From Dimorphilus gyrociliatus (taxonomy: Eukaryota; Annelida; Polychaeta; Dinophilidae): DNA of 64,000 nt. The position numbers were made by a program, and so were the translations under genes. The notes under the pieces were generated by a model. That model saw only the letters and a program-made list of their open reading frames with translations, was not told the DNA's origin and did not search any database. The DNA lies in contig CAJFCJ010000003.1 in the NCBI GenBank assembly GCA_904063045.1, positions 3,024,504 through 3,088,503 of the forward strand. The letters are read 5' to 3'. This document shows positions 52,215-64,000 of this stretch, piece by piece (within the stretch, counting starts at the first letter, position 1; each line of letters begins with the position of its first letter).

Positions 52215-54429
52215 ATGAATGAGAACGGCGATACAGATAGTTTCAGAATAGAAGTAAAAATTTATTTATGTTTATATGTATTTAAAAGTAATAAATAATC
52301 TTATTTTTAATATTAGAAAAATGAAACTCTTAATGAAAAAGTTAACTCTGTTAATGATAATAAATTCAATAACATTCTTAACGAAGAATTAATGAAAACT
52401 CCGCGTTTAGAAGACAATAAAGATAGTGAAATATCAATTATATTAACAGTAGATGAAATCAAGTTTATATGGAAAATATTTCTTTCATTTGGGGTAAGTA
52501 TTTGAATACATTCAGTTAAAAATATTTAAATAGAATACTAAAATGCGTATTATATAACAAAATATCAAATTTATTTTCATAAAATATTTAGCAAGTTACA
52601 AATATCTTTTCGCCTTTTTTTCGCTACAGAATTCTCATGATATTAATGTTAATGTCATTGAATCAAGGAAAAATATACTACAGTTCAACAGATACGACAT
52701 ATTTATGACTCTTTCAGGAGGTGAAGAACAGTTGAAGAGCACAATAGATTTATTAAAATCGGTCATTTCACAAGTAGACTTAAAAATTGTTGAAAAAAAG
52801 AATTTTTCAAGTTTTGAAGAATCTAAAGGTAGAATTAACCAAATCTATACACTAGAATATATATATATATATATACTGTATATACTGTATATAATATACA
52901 ATATATAGAATTTATATAAAGAGAGCTACCACGACTTGTTAGTTCATTGTTTATATTAACTGTTAAATAAATAGAAAAAATTTTTTTTACAAGTATTAGA
53001 GGTTGGTTTTATGGGATTTGTAGTCTAATTACTCATATATACACTATATTATCCACTTCATTTGTGATTATATCAAAATAAGCTATACAGAAAAACAACG
53101 TACATTTTTTAAACTATATAGTATCTTAATAGATTTTATAGAGATACAGGCTCTTTATAAATGTTTTTGTTAACTTCAATTTATGTTCGATAACATATAT
53201 ATAATAATATTCCATTTATAAACTTATTAAATGTCAATTAGATATATGGATTCCAAGGCATATTTCGGATTTGGATTTTTGCAACCATTTGCAAACTAAA
53301 TTCGATCCAAGTATAGATTCTAATCATCCTGGCTTCTATGATTTGGAATATAGAGAGAGACGTCAACATATAGCATCCTTGGCTTTCTCTTATAAACAGT
53401 AAGATTGTATATTATTCTTCAATTTCAGACTATTATATATATAGTCGGTAGCGCGTATATATTTATGTAATATGTGTTATAAAAACCAAGAATGACATTG
53501 CTCTTACAAACAGTTCGCAAGAAATACCTAACGTTGTCTATACTGAGCAAGAAATACAAACTTGGTCTCATGTTTACAGAAGCTTGAAAAAACTGTATCC
53601 AACTCACGCTTGCCTACGGTTTAATCAAATTTTTGCTAAATTGGAGGAGGGTTGCGGCTATTCTGAACACAATATACCGCAATTGAACGACGTTTCTTTG
53701 TTTCTTCAAAAAAGCTCTGGCTTTAGATTACGTCCAGTTGCAGGTTTGTTATCCCCTCGTGATTTTTTATGCAGCTTGGCTTTTAGAGTGTTTCAGTGTA
53801 CACAATATGTTCGTCACCATGATCGTCCGGAGCATACTGTAGAACCGGATTGTATTCATGAATTAATTGGCCATGTACCTATGCTTTGCGATCCATATTT
53901 CGCAAAGTTTTCTCAAGAAATTGGATTGGCGTCAATAGGAGCAAGTGATAAAGATATTGAAAAATTATCAACTCTTTATTGGTTCACAGTAGAATTTGGT
54001 CTATGCGGAGAAAATGGTGAAACTCGAGCCTATGGAGCCGGACTACTCTCAGCGTTTGGTGAGTTGAAACACGCCTTGAGCGACGTCCCCGAAAAGCGTC
54101 CTTTCTCTTTGGAAGAAATATCCACACAAATCTACCAAGATCAAGGTTACTAACGTAGAATATAAACCTCTTATTATCAAGTAAAAACGCTAACGAATAT
54201 CTTTTAAATAGATTACCAACCACTCTATTTTGTGGCTGACAGTTTCGAGAATATGATGGAAAAGCTTTTGCAATATTCTTCAACTATTCAAAGACCTTAT
54301 CAAGTCCAATACGATTCCTATACACAATCCTTAGTTTTGCTTAACAATACGGATATCATCAATAAAACAATTCAATCTATTGATGATGAATTAGCTCGAC
54401 TGAAAGAGTACCTGAATATTACCATTTGA
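52215..54429 (+). CDS. TH: Tyrosine 3-hydroxylase (aromatic amino acid hydroxylase)
   Basis: Six exons join in phase to 473 residues: 52215-52253, 52317-52493, 52630-52828, 53242-53398, 53514-54145 and 54212-54429. The enzyme makes L-DOPA from tyrosine with tetrahydrobiopterin and non-haem iron, the first step of catecholamine synthesis, in the cytosol. Residues about 50-135 are the regulatory ACT domain (ISIILTVDE..., [11 protein letters not shown]). The catalytic domain runs from about 140 ([11 protein letters not shown]). Iron ligands are H306 and H311 ([15 protein letters not shown]) and E351 (YWFTVEFGL). [13 protein letters not shown] and [13 protein letters not shown] are family signatures. 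It is called TH rather than PAH because D400 in YQDQDYQ occupies the position that is Asp in TH (rat D425) and Val in PAH, and because [16 protein letters not shown] is TH-like. The C-terminus is a tetramerisation-type helix ([12 protein letters not shown]). The N-terminus is short, without a clear RRxS phosphosite. Exon 1 (13 codons) is the least certain part. Confidence 0.93.
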
Positions 54430-54447
54430 CATATTCTATTCAATGAT

Positions 54448-54488
<41 letters not shown>

Positions 54489-55774
54489 AATGATTGTAAA
54501 ATTATCTCCTTTTAATTCAATTATAATACATCTATCAATTTCTATTGAAATTGACAAAATACCCTTTAGAGTGTTACTTAATTTTATTTCTGAATTTGTC
54601 CTGTAGATGGTGCTGTATATCTTTGTCCAACTTGGAATGTATTTAATTAGGGGTACACAGCTGTCTAATAGAAAAATCGGCTGAGGTCGAATATTATCAT
54701 AGGGACTTTATCGGTGTATACACAAGAAAACAAGTAATTAAATGGGGCGATTTAAAGGGACAGTTTTATGTTCTTTAGCTTTCCATTGTAGACTGAGTAT
54801 AATAGCGTTTTGGTGCAAAAGGGAGAAGGGGATAAAGAATGTATATACGTATATTGATTAGGAAGCGTAAGACGTGATTAATAAGACTCTTCTTATGTTC
54901 GTGTAAAATTCTCAGCACGCTGTACAGATGTACAGATCGAAGAGACTTTATTGTATTTCGTAACAATTTTCTAAGTAGACTGTATTTAACGCCCTTTTCA
55001 ATGATGCACAAATAAGGATTTTAACAAAATTAACAAAAAAGATAATGTTTAAAACTTGCACTGATATGAGGAAATTTTTCCTGCATTGAAATATATTAAC
55101 TTTTTGTTGTAATCAGCTGTAAATTATTAATGCAGTCCATAAACAGGCATTTATTACATAATTTCACTAATATTCATATTACAGTATATGCAAATGTGTA
55201 TTTTATAATATATATATATATATATATATACATTTGTCGTTGATATCCCTTTTATCGTTGTGACGAATCATTGTCTATGCAAAATGCTAAGAGCTGATAT
55301 ATTCTGCACAGTGATAAATAGGCCTCAATTAGCCTATTTACTCAAGAGTAGAGCAATGTTATAGATAAGCAGAGACAGCAAAGACGACGTTCCCTCTCCC
55401 CCCCTCTTTACCCTACCCCTCCCTCCCTTTAAACGTACAACAGATGAGTTTATGACAATTCCATCATCGTTGTTACTGTTTTTTCGTTTGTCTTTTCCTT
55501 TTTTTCCCATGTTTTTCTTTATAAAATGGAAGTAATTTATCACTTATGAAAAAGTCTTTAATATATAATATTTACTTAATAATTAATAAATTCTTCCTCT
55601 AAGCAATAATAATTAACATTAACAATTGAATGTTGATACGTTTACATGATATATATATATATAAAGGTAAGGTTTAAGATAAATGAATATATGTATATAT
55701 GTGTATAGTATAAAGATATACTGTATAGTATTTACATGAAAGTAAAAGTAAATTGATTATACCGTCTTTTCTTT
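54430..55774. other. Convergent intergenic region between TH and the SUEL receptor gene
   Basis: Probably both 3' UTRs. It holds (TA)n at 54451-54481 and 55207-55231, and a TAGATGGT word at 54604-54611 (near match to the CTCF-like word). A C-rich/T-rich stretch lies at 55390-55430. No coding region is supported. Confidence 0.5.
54451..54481. repeat. (TA)n tract
   Basis: A pure TA run 20 bp after the TH stop codon, so probably within its 3' UTR. Confidence 0.85.
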
Positions 55775-58700
55775 TTATTTATATGTTTCAAATTTCGTTG
55801 TTGGGAATGAGACTTCTGGATAAAGATGGACGCCATATAATCTTTCAGAGATCTGGTTATTTCTGTTAATAGTTGAGAATTTTTCTTCAATTTCCTCTCT
55901 CGTAGGTGGAGGATTTGTTGGAGCAGTACTATATACCAAATTTGCTTCGTAGTAGTCTGAACCTCTTTGCCTGTTCAGAGAGAAATAAAGAAAAGAAACT
56001 TTAAAAAAAGAAGAGATCGTAAAAGTTCAATTCACTTAAAACCTGTATCATTCTAATGCAACTAAATGCCCCTTTCTCTTCTCGTCAATTACAACTAAAT
56101 ATGCCAAGGTGAATTCCTCATTGATACTCATGATTAGCTAGATAAAAGGGTTAGCTTTTTTAATTAAGACTTTAAATTTAACTATTAGAGAATACGAGAA
56201 GAAGAATTTTCGTTTGTTAATTAATTAGTATATACATATCTAAAGTAAAATATAAAAGCTATCTGTAAAGAGAAATATTGTAAAAGGCGCATTTCTCGAA
56301 AGTGAGCTATCATACAGGTGCTAATTAGCGTGTGCGCTCTACCAATCATCAAAGGCAAAAATTTAGGCCTAGCTTGAATCTTGTTTACCAAGAACTCATT
56401 GAATCGATCTAAATACCAGACAGTCAAAAAGAGATAGAAGATGAAAAAATTAAAAATAAATTAGTTCACTTTTGCCTTTTTTTACTTTTCTGTAGGTGAC
56501 CTCTAAGGAGAACATTTTCTTTTAAAAATCGAGTGTTTGGTTTGTCAGTTGAGAAAATAAATAAAACAGAGAAAGATAAAAGTTTTTCTTCTCTTTTTTT
56601 ATCGTTTGTAAGTTATTAATAATATATTGATTCCTATGAGAATTTATTTGATAGGGGACGCAGTTGTTATAGCATCATCGTTCATTTAATAAAGAAAATA
56701 TTATTTAGCTGCAGGGTTTTACTAAAACAGTGGAAGAAGACAGAAAAAAAAGTAGTTGTAAACTGGTACAAAATATATTTATACGGTATATATATCTGCG
56801 TTTAAAAAGGAAATATTAAAAATTAGCATCTTTTACCTTTCATATATATAAATGTATGTGTATTAGTAATATACTTTTTCCATTTAAGTAAAAGAAATTT
56901 GCAGATTTAAACTAATAGAAATAATGATTGTTTTTTTCATAAAGTGTTAAATGAAGACGAAGCAATCATATCTTATTACTTTGTATATTTCGAAAAAAAA
57001 AGAATAGTAACTTATAGGTTTTTCTAACTTTTATGTAATTAATCATTATCTCTATGCAGAATATTAAATCTGTGATAAAATCATACGAAGGAGTGAAACG
57101 AACCTTTTCAAACAGATTACACCAATAACTAAGATGCTGACGCTTAGTATTAAGGAGACTCCGATTATGATAGCGATCCATAATCCATACGGTAAAGAAA
57201 CGCCACCCCATCTGACTAGATCGGCAGGTTGACGGTCTGGAAGAGGCAAAATGTTTACTTTTCGAATTATATGGGATTTATATTCTATCTACGCTACAGT
57301 GGATACCTCGACTGCAATTTATTTGTTTACCAGCCCAAACACTCCGAGAACAAGTTAACGTCCATGTTTCACCAGTTGAATTGCAGATTACCTCAACCGT
57401 TGTTGCTGTTCGCCGCTTAATCCGTGCTCTAAACGGAATATAAGGCTTGGAGCATCCTTCCACTGATAGGATAAGAAAAAAATCCAAAATATTCATCAGT
57501 CACACTCATTATTTGTTATTCATTTTTGAAAAATGATACTTATATTTAAAAGGATTTACTTCCTTTGTTAAATCGTATAAAGATAGTTATCAAAAGAAAA
57601 AAATGTATAGAAAAACAAGCGCTTTATAAGCTACATGAAAATCTTAGAAAAATTGATGAAAGCTTTGCTAAATCTTTGTCTGTTATATACGAATTAATGG
57701 TTAATAAAAATTCTAAAGAGTAAAATCTATACGATAATATACCGTTAGATTATTAAAAAATTTACAATATAAATTATATATTGTAAAATTATAATGAAAT
57801 TATTAATGAACATAATTTTCTCCACTATTCTAAGTACTTTCGAAAGAAGTTTTACAATATACAATAGGATTAAACAGTAACTCAAATTCTATTATATCTG
57901 AACTTTTTTTTTCTTGGCTATGCGTCTCTTTTAAAAAGTGCAATGAAACAGTCTATTCTTGTGAGTTCTTTTCATATTTTATGGATCAAAAACGGGAAGA
58001 GATACCCTCTCCGTACATTTAGCTCTCATGAATAGCAGTTGGAATGATTTTGGGATGTTACAGAGGAAAATCAAATTAAATCAAGTGTGTTTTTAAAATG
58101 CAACAGGCGTTACAGGCTCTCCCTCGGACGATCGAACATAAAAACCATCTAGATGAATAGTTAGCTGAGATATATAGTGTGTATTTGAGCTTAAAAATAG
58201 AACTCTTTAGAATGAAAGAGCTGCACCGAAATTCACCAAATAGACGATGGGAAATGAAGTAAAGTTTTTCTTTCTTTATGAGAAACTGCCATAAATCTAA
58301 ATAACCTTAAAACATTTACTAAGCTTCTCCTAATGAGAGATAGTCAGTGTTTTTTAGGAAAGTGATCTTCATATACTTAAAATATCTATCCTGTAAATTA
58401 TATTCACTCCTTTTGTAGCTCGATTTTATAACATGTAAAAGGAAGCCGCAAAGGGGTTGTGTTGTTTACCACAAAATTTGATTCCTTTTGTGAATTCATA
58501 TGATTAAAGTTTAAGCGTCTAACAAGTAAAAGACTCTTAGTGAAAGTAATGATGTAAAAGAATAAAAGAAAAATCGGAAGTTGATGAGCTTCCTCTTAAA
58601 TAATTTTTCAATTTCTTTATAGCCTTATTACAAATGACCAATTCAACAATAATCAATAAAACTTTTCAAGCACTGTTCAATATCAATAAGCTACACACAT

Positions 58701-60359
58701 TGCAAATTAGATTGAATATGAAATTGACTTTCGATTTCCTTTAAAAAATTAACGCTCAATGATTTTTTGAAAATAAAAATAAAATCATAATTTTCCTTTT
58801 TTTCCGCATTAGCACGTTTTAAAGAATATATACTTTCATCTCTTTTTATAAGTTTTGAAGAGAGAAAACTTAATATCTTTTGCAAAAAGTCTTTTCTCTC
58901 TAAGGTGCTCCTCCTTTTTTCTTTTTCTCAATATTAAAAGTAATGCAAAGGGAGTGCTCTATTTGTAGTTCACCTTTAACTAAGTATAGAATATAATTAT
59001 CTAGAGGAAAAATTCTCTCATTTATATTTTAGTGAAGAAAATCTATCATTTCTGAAAATGTTTCTAATGGAAAAAGTACTCTATTTTGACTTGTTTATAG
59101 GGGTCTCTAAGTGTCATGAACATCTAAAGGTATTGCCTAGGGCTAAGGGATATTATAAGTGTCAAACGGTGCTACTTAATCGTAATAGAAATTATTGATT
59201 AAACTTTCCATAGAACTATATTATAATTTTTAATTGAAGTTATTTAAAACGGCATTTAAATATTATTTACTGTCGACATATTTACTGTTTCATCAATTTT
59301 TATTAACTTTTTTATATACTTAACTAATTAGATCCCCTAAGGGACTATTGAAGCCTTTTAAAGGTCGTCGATAACTTGTTTAGTATTATTAAGTAACCCT
59401 TTTTATGCATCGTAATTAAAAAAGTTTACATTTACCTTTATAGTGTACAAAAAAGTTTTCATTAAACATTGGTTGTGAATCAAATTCTAGCTCTATAGTC
59501 TTGGATCCAGGTGAAGGTTGACTCGTGTACTCATCCCTATCGCATTGTAACTCAAATACATCGTAAAATCTAACGTTTTCAGATATTCTTACAACACTGT
59601 TACATTTGGTTTTTGAAAATGAGACCATTTTCAATTTTACAATTTGAGTCGGAAGTAGACGAAAAGCTAACGAGCATTTACTTAGAACTTGTGATGATAA
59701 TATACCGGAATGACCAGGTATGTATATGATATTAGTACAATCGCCATCAATCGGTTGAAAAGTATTTAAACACCAATGAGATAATTTCAAATAGCGAAGT
59801 ATGTCTTTTGGACAATTGCTCTTCATTTCAGTCAATCTTGTTAAGAACTTAGCTAAATTGCAGGAAGATGTTGCTGAACACTCAGAAGCAAATAAATGAG
59901 TAACGTTATCTCTACAACCTGTATATAAAAAGAAAAGTAGATTAATTTTAGATCATTTATAATATAATATATCTGTACAATACAAATACACCTTACAAAT
60001 TAACTGACAAAGATGGTATAAATACACAGTTTATTTGTAGAGGGAAAGGAGATAAAAAAAGAAAAACAAAAGAATTTAATACGTTCGTTAGCCCGCCCAC
60101 AGCAACGTAAAAAAAAATATTTACACACGGTTAACAGCGCCATCTTTTCCACTCGTTTTTGATCTTTGATATAGACAGGAATATGCCCTCAAGTCAATGT
60201 TATTCTTACCGATATTTTCTTTGTACGAAACGAAGCATTTGCTGTTTTTTTCCATTCTACCATAAAGTGCTTCCTTGACCAATAAAACTTGGTCTGATTC
60301 GCAAGTAACAGTATGATCCGTCAAATGGCATACTTCTGTACTGTTATAAGTATGATATT
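55775..60359 (-). CDS. SUEL lectin - CUB - sushi single-pass membrane receptor (5' incomplete)
   Basis: Five minus-strand exons, 60359-60210, 59918-59436, 57462-57307, 57236-57104 and 55970-55775, join with phases 1, 1, 1 and 2. They give at least 372 residues; the first exon with start and signal peptide was not found. About 18-101 is a galactose-binding (SUEL) lectin domain (TVTCESDQVLLVKEALYGR, Cys at 20, 42, 52, 64, 70, 86 and 100). About 111-211 is CUB-like (GDCTNIIYIPGHSGILSS ... FFVHYKG). About 214-262 is a sushi/CCP module with its four Cys (215, 238, 249, 261). A transmembrane helix is at about 282-305 (GLWIAIIIGVSLILSVSILV). A 67-residue cytoplasmic tail has PTNPPPTREEIEEKF and several tyrosines (YYEANL, YGVHLYP). 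The layout is reminiscent of EVA-1-type SUEL receptors and of CUB/sushi synaptic proteins, but I do not know this exact domain order as a named gene. It probably binds glycans or proteins at the cell surface. Introns are large (up to 1973 nt) and A+T-rich. Confidence 0.8.
56043..56140 (-). other. Possible alternative exon in the SUEL receptor gene
   Basis: Within the intron 55971-57103, the minus strand has an acceptor TTTATCTAG followed by an open stretch containing MSINEEFTLAYLVVIDEK. It then has an in-frame TGA three codons before a possible donor (TACAG/GTTTTA). It could be an alternative last exon (shorter tail), a poison exon or chance. Confidence 0.25.
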
Positions 60360-62594
60360 CTGTTTAATTTGAAAAAGAGAATTCATATTAGCATCATTAA
60401 TATATTGGTTTCTTATTATTTAAATAGTACAGTTTTAACATTTAGATAGAGAGTAGAGAATATGTTTCAGTCTTGCAAAATTTTAAGCTTCTATAAAGCG
60501 AGAAATCGTTAATTATTAATAAATAACCAGTTGGACAAGTGGCGGTAACCTTATTTAATTAGCATATTTCCCGAGTGATCTGCACCGAAACTATTGACGT
60601 TTTCTTTCGTTTTTAAGACGTCGACGAGAAAGAAACGTCGATAAAGCAATTTTGCGCTTGAACGCCCAAGACATGTGTGGTTTACACTATAGACAATAAA
60701 AAAAGTTATATCTACTTTATAATATATTAAGTTAATCATCAGGAAACAGAAATGATGTTTAACTGCATCATCTATTCATTTATGGTATTTCAACTCACTT
60801 ATTATGGTATTTTTAACTTATGAATAATAAATACAAATTTCTTTTATGCTGTTTTTTTTATTATTATTATGTTTTCATTTACTTGCTTTTGTTACATTTT
60901 CACCCATCGTCTCGAAAAAAAGGTTCTTTAAATATCAGTATAGAATTTTATGTAAGTAAATAATTAAGGAAACATTTAGCCTAATTAATGTCCGTATTAG
61001 TCTCCTTAAATGGAGAGGAAGGGGTGGTGAAAAGAGGCGAGGTGGGGAAGAAAACAGAGACAAAGACTACACGAAAAACTAATATATTTAAGTAGAAAAA
61101 GAAGAAATTGATAATTGAATTGTAAAAGGTTAAAAATTTTGTACATTGACATAAACATTGGCAGAAAACCTATAGTGTTAGATGACAAAACAATGAATAG
61201 AAAATGAAGAAATTCAATAACTTATTGAATGAAATTATATGCTAGTCAGAAAAGATACAACTCACGCAATTCAACAAGAGTTTATAGCTAATAAGGAAAT
61301 AATATAGGGAGAGATTATTACCTTGAGCTTGCTAATAATATGATTGTAATAGTCTTTCTACTTTGCCCTTTTTCTGTGTCTGAATGCATACATATGCGTC
61401 TGTCCGTGAAACTGTTTATTATACCTTCACAATCCCTCTCTCTCCGTCTTTTATTCCTTTTTTGTCCCCTGTATAACTTAGCTTATATCTACATCTATAC
61501 TACTTTGTAATAACTATTGTTAGTATTATTTTTCAACTTCACAAGTAAAATCTATTATAAAAATAGAAGAGAAAGAAAGCGAGGAATTTGAGATGGTATG
61601 AAATTTTTATCAGTGCCAGAAAATTTGATATGTAATCAGAAAAGAAAGAAGCGGCTATAAGGTTTTTTGTTAAGTAATAAGCTTCTGCTTTGAAAGATAA
61701 AAACGTCCAATGGGCTTTAAAAGAGACTTGAGCTAATACGTTATCACGTGACTTCAAAAACCCTCATACGATTTTAAGGTAATCTGAATGAATAAAATAG
61801 GCGGCATTGATGACATTTTACTCAACGAAGTAGCATATGAAAAAAGGAATACACGACTAAATATACTAAACCCTATATTGTCTTCGTTACCCAGTTTTCT
61901 ATTCAGACAAGGAAGCAAAGGAATGTACTCAATTTCATTTGCGACATGTTTAAGGCTATACAAACACTCAAAGAATACATATAAATCTATCATTGTACGT
62001 AATATAGCTGACTATGATTATATAAGATTCATCGCTTCTTTTTTTTCATTTAGCCCTCTACAGTTGATTTTCTCGCAGAAATATAGACAATATCAATAGA
62101 AAATCGTTACCAAGTCAACCGAACACTGTTTATTTCAAGTTGGAGAGATCCATCACAATGTATAATAACTTGACTTATCATAATAGAAGGAAAATAACTA
62201 TCTTAATTCAACATATAGTATTTGAGATATTCATATATTTTTATATGATATTTTGAAATTGTATCGGGTTTTTAAGTGTTCGTAGAGTTTCCTACTGAAA
62301 CGATTTGCTATATTCACATGCACATGTTGAGAGTAATATCAAGGGATGCTTAATATAATATAGACATAATATAAAGTATAATTACTTTGCAAGCAAAGAA
62401 AAATGCACATGGCTACGTTAATTATAAGAATTAATCCCGAACTACTTAAAGATAAATCTTGCTTTTTACGTGTATATTGGCATATAGTAGAAATGCAGGC
62501 ATTGGTCTATGTGAATTATGTATTGTATATGTATGCTGTATATTAATATATAAATATTAGTATATGTATATATATATAATGTATCTAATAGTAC

Positions 62595-62632
<38 letters not shown>

Positions 62633-64000
62633 CTTTAAATCAGTATGCGGTAGTCGGCAGGTGGCGTTTATATCGATGAATAAATTTAATCGGTAACTTG
62701 TAACGAAAAGATTGTTTGCAGAGTAATGAATCATACTAAATATTTCAATAATTCTTATCTTTATATTATTTGAAATCATTTAAATCATCCATTGCAGAGT
62801 TTTATTCTTTGCAGTTATTTTACTATAATATTTTACAGTAGCGTTTCGTGAACGTCGTACAATATTTACGTAACACCATTATTTGACGTGATAAGATGTA
62901 TTAGTTTGATCTACATTCAAGGGCCCTTAAGCAGTTTGCTGTTTTCTTTGTCTAAAACATATAATGAATGATACATGAAAATATATATAAGTATATATAT
63001 TTCACGTTGAATGTTCCATCTTTAGCAGACTTTGAACTTGAAATAAAAGAAAAAAGGGTTGCACTTGAGGAGAGATCAATAATTAAATACAATTTATATC
63101 GCTGAATATGACTAAATCGTAAATCCTAGTTGAATAATAATAAATATATTGGTGACGCAAACCTCTTTTTAACGCCTCGCGTATATGAAATTAGCGTATT
63201 ATGGGAAAAAAGGCCACCCACCGATGCCACGCTATTCTGCCATTCATCAAAACGGGTGACGGACGCTAAATGAATGCTGACGTTGGGCGATCATATAATG
63301 TATAAAATTGGCGATTTCGTAGTGGCAGTGCGTAGAGAAAGTATTGTTAATGATATTCGTAATTATAATAGTAATACTTTGCTATAGCTTATTAAGCTTT
63401 TCAATATATTGAAAGAATTGGATAAAATGGATAGGGTAGAAGGACTTTCTTTTTCTATTATTTATATTATACTTTCCCTGCCGTTTATAAAACTAACTTT
63501 ACGATTCATACTCTTCTGGAAAATAACAGAGTTGCGCAATCACTAATTATAGTAGAAAATAGCAAAAGTTTCTTATAATTTTCCATAATCAAAAGAAAGA
63601 TTAAAGTAACTTCTTGTAAAGGCAGCTGTACTGCTGTTTAAATCTATGAAACTTTACGCAAGACAATTTTATTGGTAATGTATTTAATATATGCTTTACT
63701 AAGTATACACTCATATATAGATATGCATATACATACATGTATATATAAATGTATATATATATATAAATTTATATATATATAGATAATGTATACAAAATAT
63801 AAGTATCTTTGTATACATTGTCTAATAGTGTACATATTTTTTCTCATTTAAAAGTATATATTAAGTAAATAACTATGAATTTTCTTAGTTTTCCCTTTAT
63901 GTTTATATATGTAAAAATATAATGTATCTGCAGAAGACAATATATTTTATAAATATATACAGTATAGTTTATAATATAAAGTAATATATACATCGATACT
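60360..64000. other. AT-rich non-coding right flank
   Basis: No gene is supported. The missing 5' exon of the SUEL receptor should lie here or beyond, but no minus-strand ATG with a hydrophobic stretch and a phase-1 donor was found. A less A+T-rich block at about 63170-63340 could be a promoter or conserved element. A CTCF-like CAGGTGGC word is at 62658-62665. Confidence 0.5.
62599..62627. repeat. (TA)n tract
   Basis: A pure TA run. More interrupted TA-rich sequence follows at 63710-63790. Confidence 0.85.

Noticed and set aside
61006-61188. Hydrophobic minus-strand frame as the missing signal exon of the SUEL receptor
   Set aside because: The hydrophobic run is not N-terminal enough and no phase-1 donor follows in frame.
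1-64000. Transposable elements, CRISPR, rRNA, bacterial-type systems
   Set aside because: No transposase, reverse transcriptase, long terminal repeats, regularly spaced repeats or ribosomal RNA sequence could be seen by eye on either strand.

Overview
The window is nuclear DNA of an invertebrate animal. The genes are split by GT-AG introns. The sequence between them is strongly A+T-rich and full of (TA)n and (GA)n microsatellites. The recognisable proteins are animal developmental regulators, a catecholamine enzyme and a lysosomal transporter. The species or phylum cannot be fixed from the sequence. A true tyrosine hydroxylase, an NK4 homeobox gene and POU class IV genes together suggest a bilaterian. 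No bacterial operons, CRISPR arrays, tRNA or rRNA genes, or intact transposase ORFs were seen.

Left part (about 3-26 kb): three transcription-factor genes on the minus strand. They are an NK4/tinman/Nkx2-5 homeobox gene (3104-4662, three exons) and two tandem, same-strand POU class IV (Brn3/unc-86/acj6) genes (14812-15740 and 22801-25686, two exons each). The POU proteins are nearly identical over the POU domains but unrelated at the N-terminus. They lie in about 7-10 kb of non-coding DNA dotted with less A+T-rich blocks that look like candidate regulatory elements. The starts of NK4 and of the first POU4 gene share an identical 12-bp NRF-1-like motif about 50-60 bp upstream of the ATG.

Middle part (26-39 kb): almost gene-free. 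I rebuilt one small two-exon minus-strand gene (32298-33327) for a 77-residue, signal-peptide-bearing protein with two mature cysteines and no recognised family.

Right part (39-60 kb): a 13-exon plus-strand ClC-7 type chloride/proton exchanger (39035-49460); an intronless plus-strand gene for a secretory methyltransferase-like protein (50821-51705); a six-exon plus-strand tyrosine hydroxylase (52215-54429); and a convergent minus-strand gene (55775-60359, 5' end not found) for a membrane receptor with SUEL-lectin, CUB and sushi domains. All splice phases quoted were checked by hand and are consistent.

The genes form no evident pathway. Tyrosine hydroxylase, the POU4 factors (neuronal identity) and NK4 (heart/visceral mesoderm) are linked on one chromosome. 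The strongest unexplained signals are a recurrent CTCF-like word (TAGATGGC) across the non-coding DNA, patchy homogenisation between the POU4 paralogues, duplicated N-terminal exons in the ClC gene, and the orphan secreted peptide gene.
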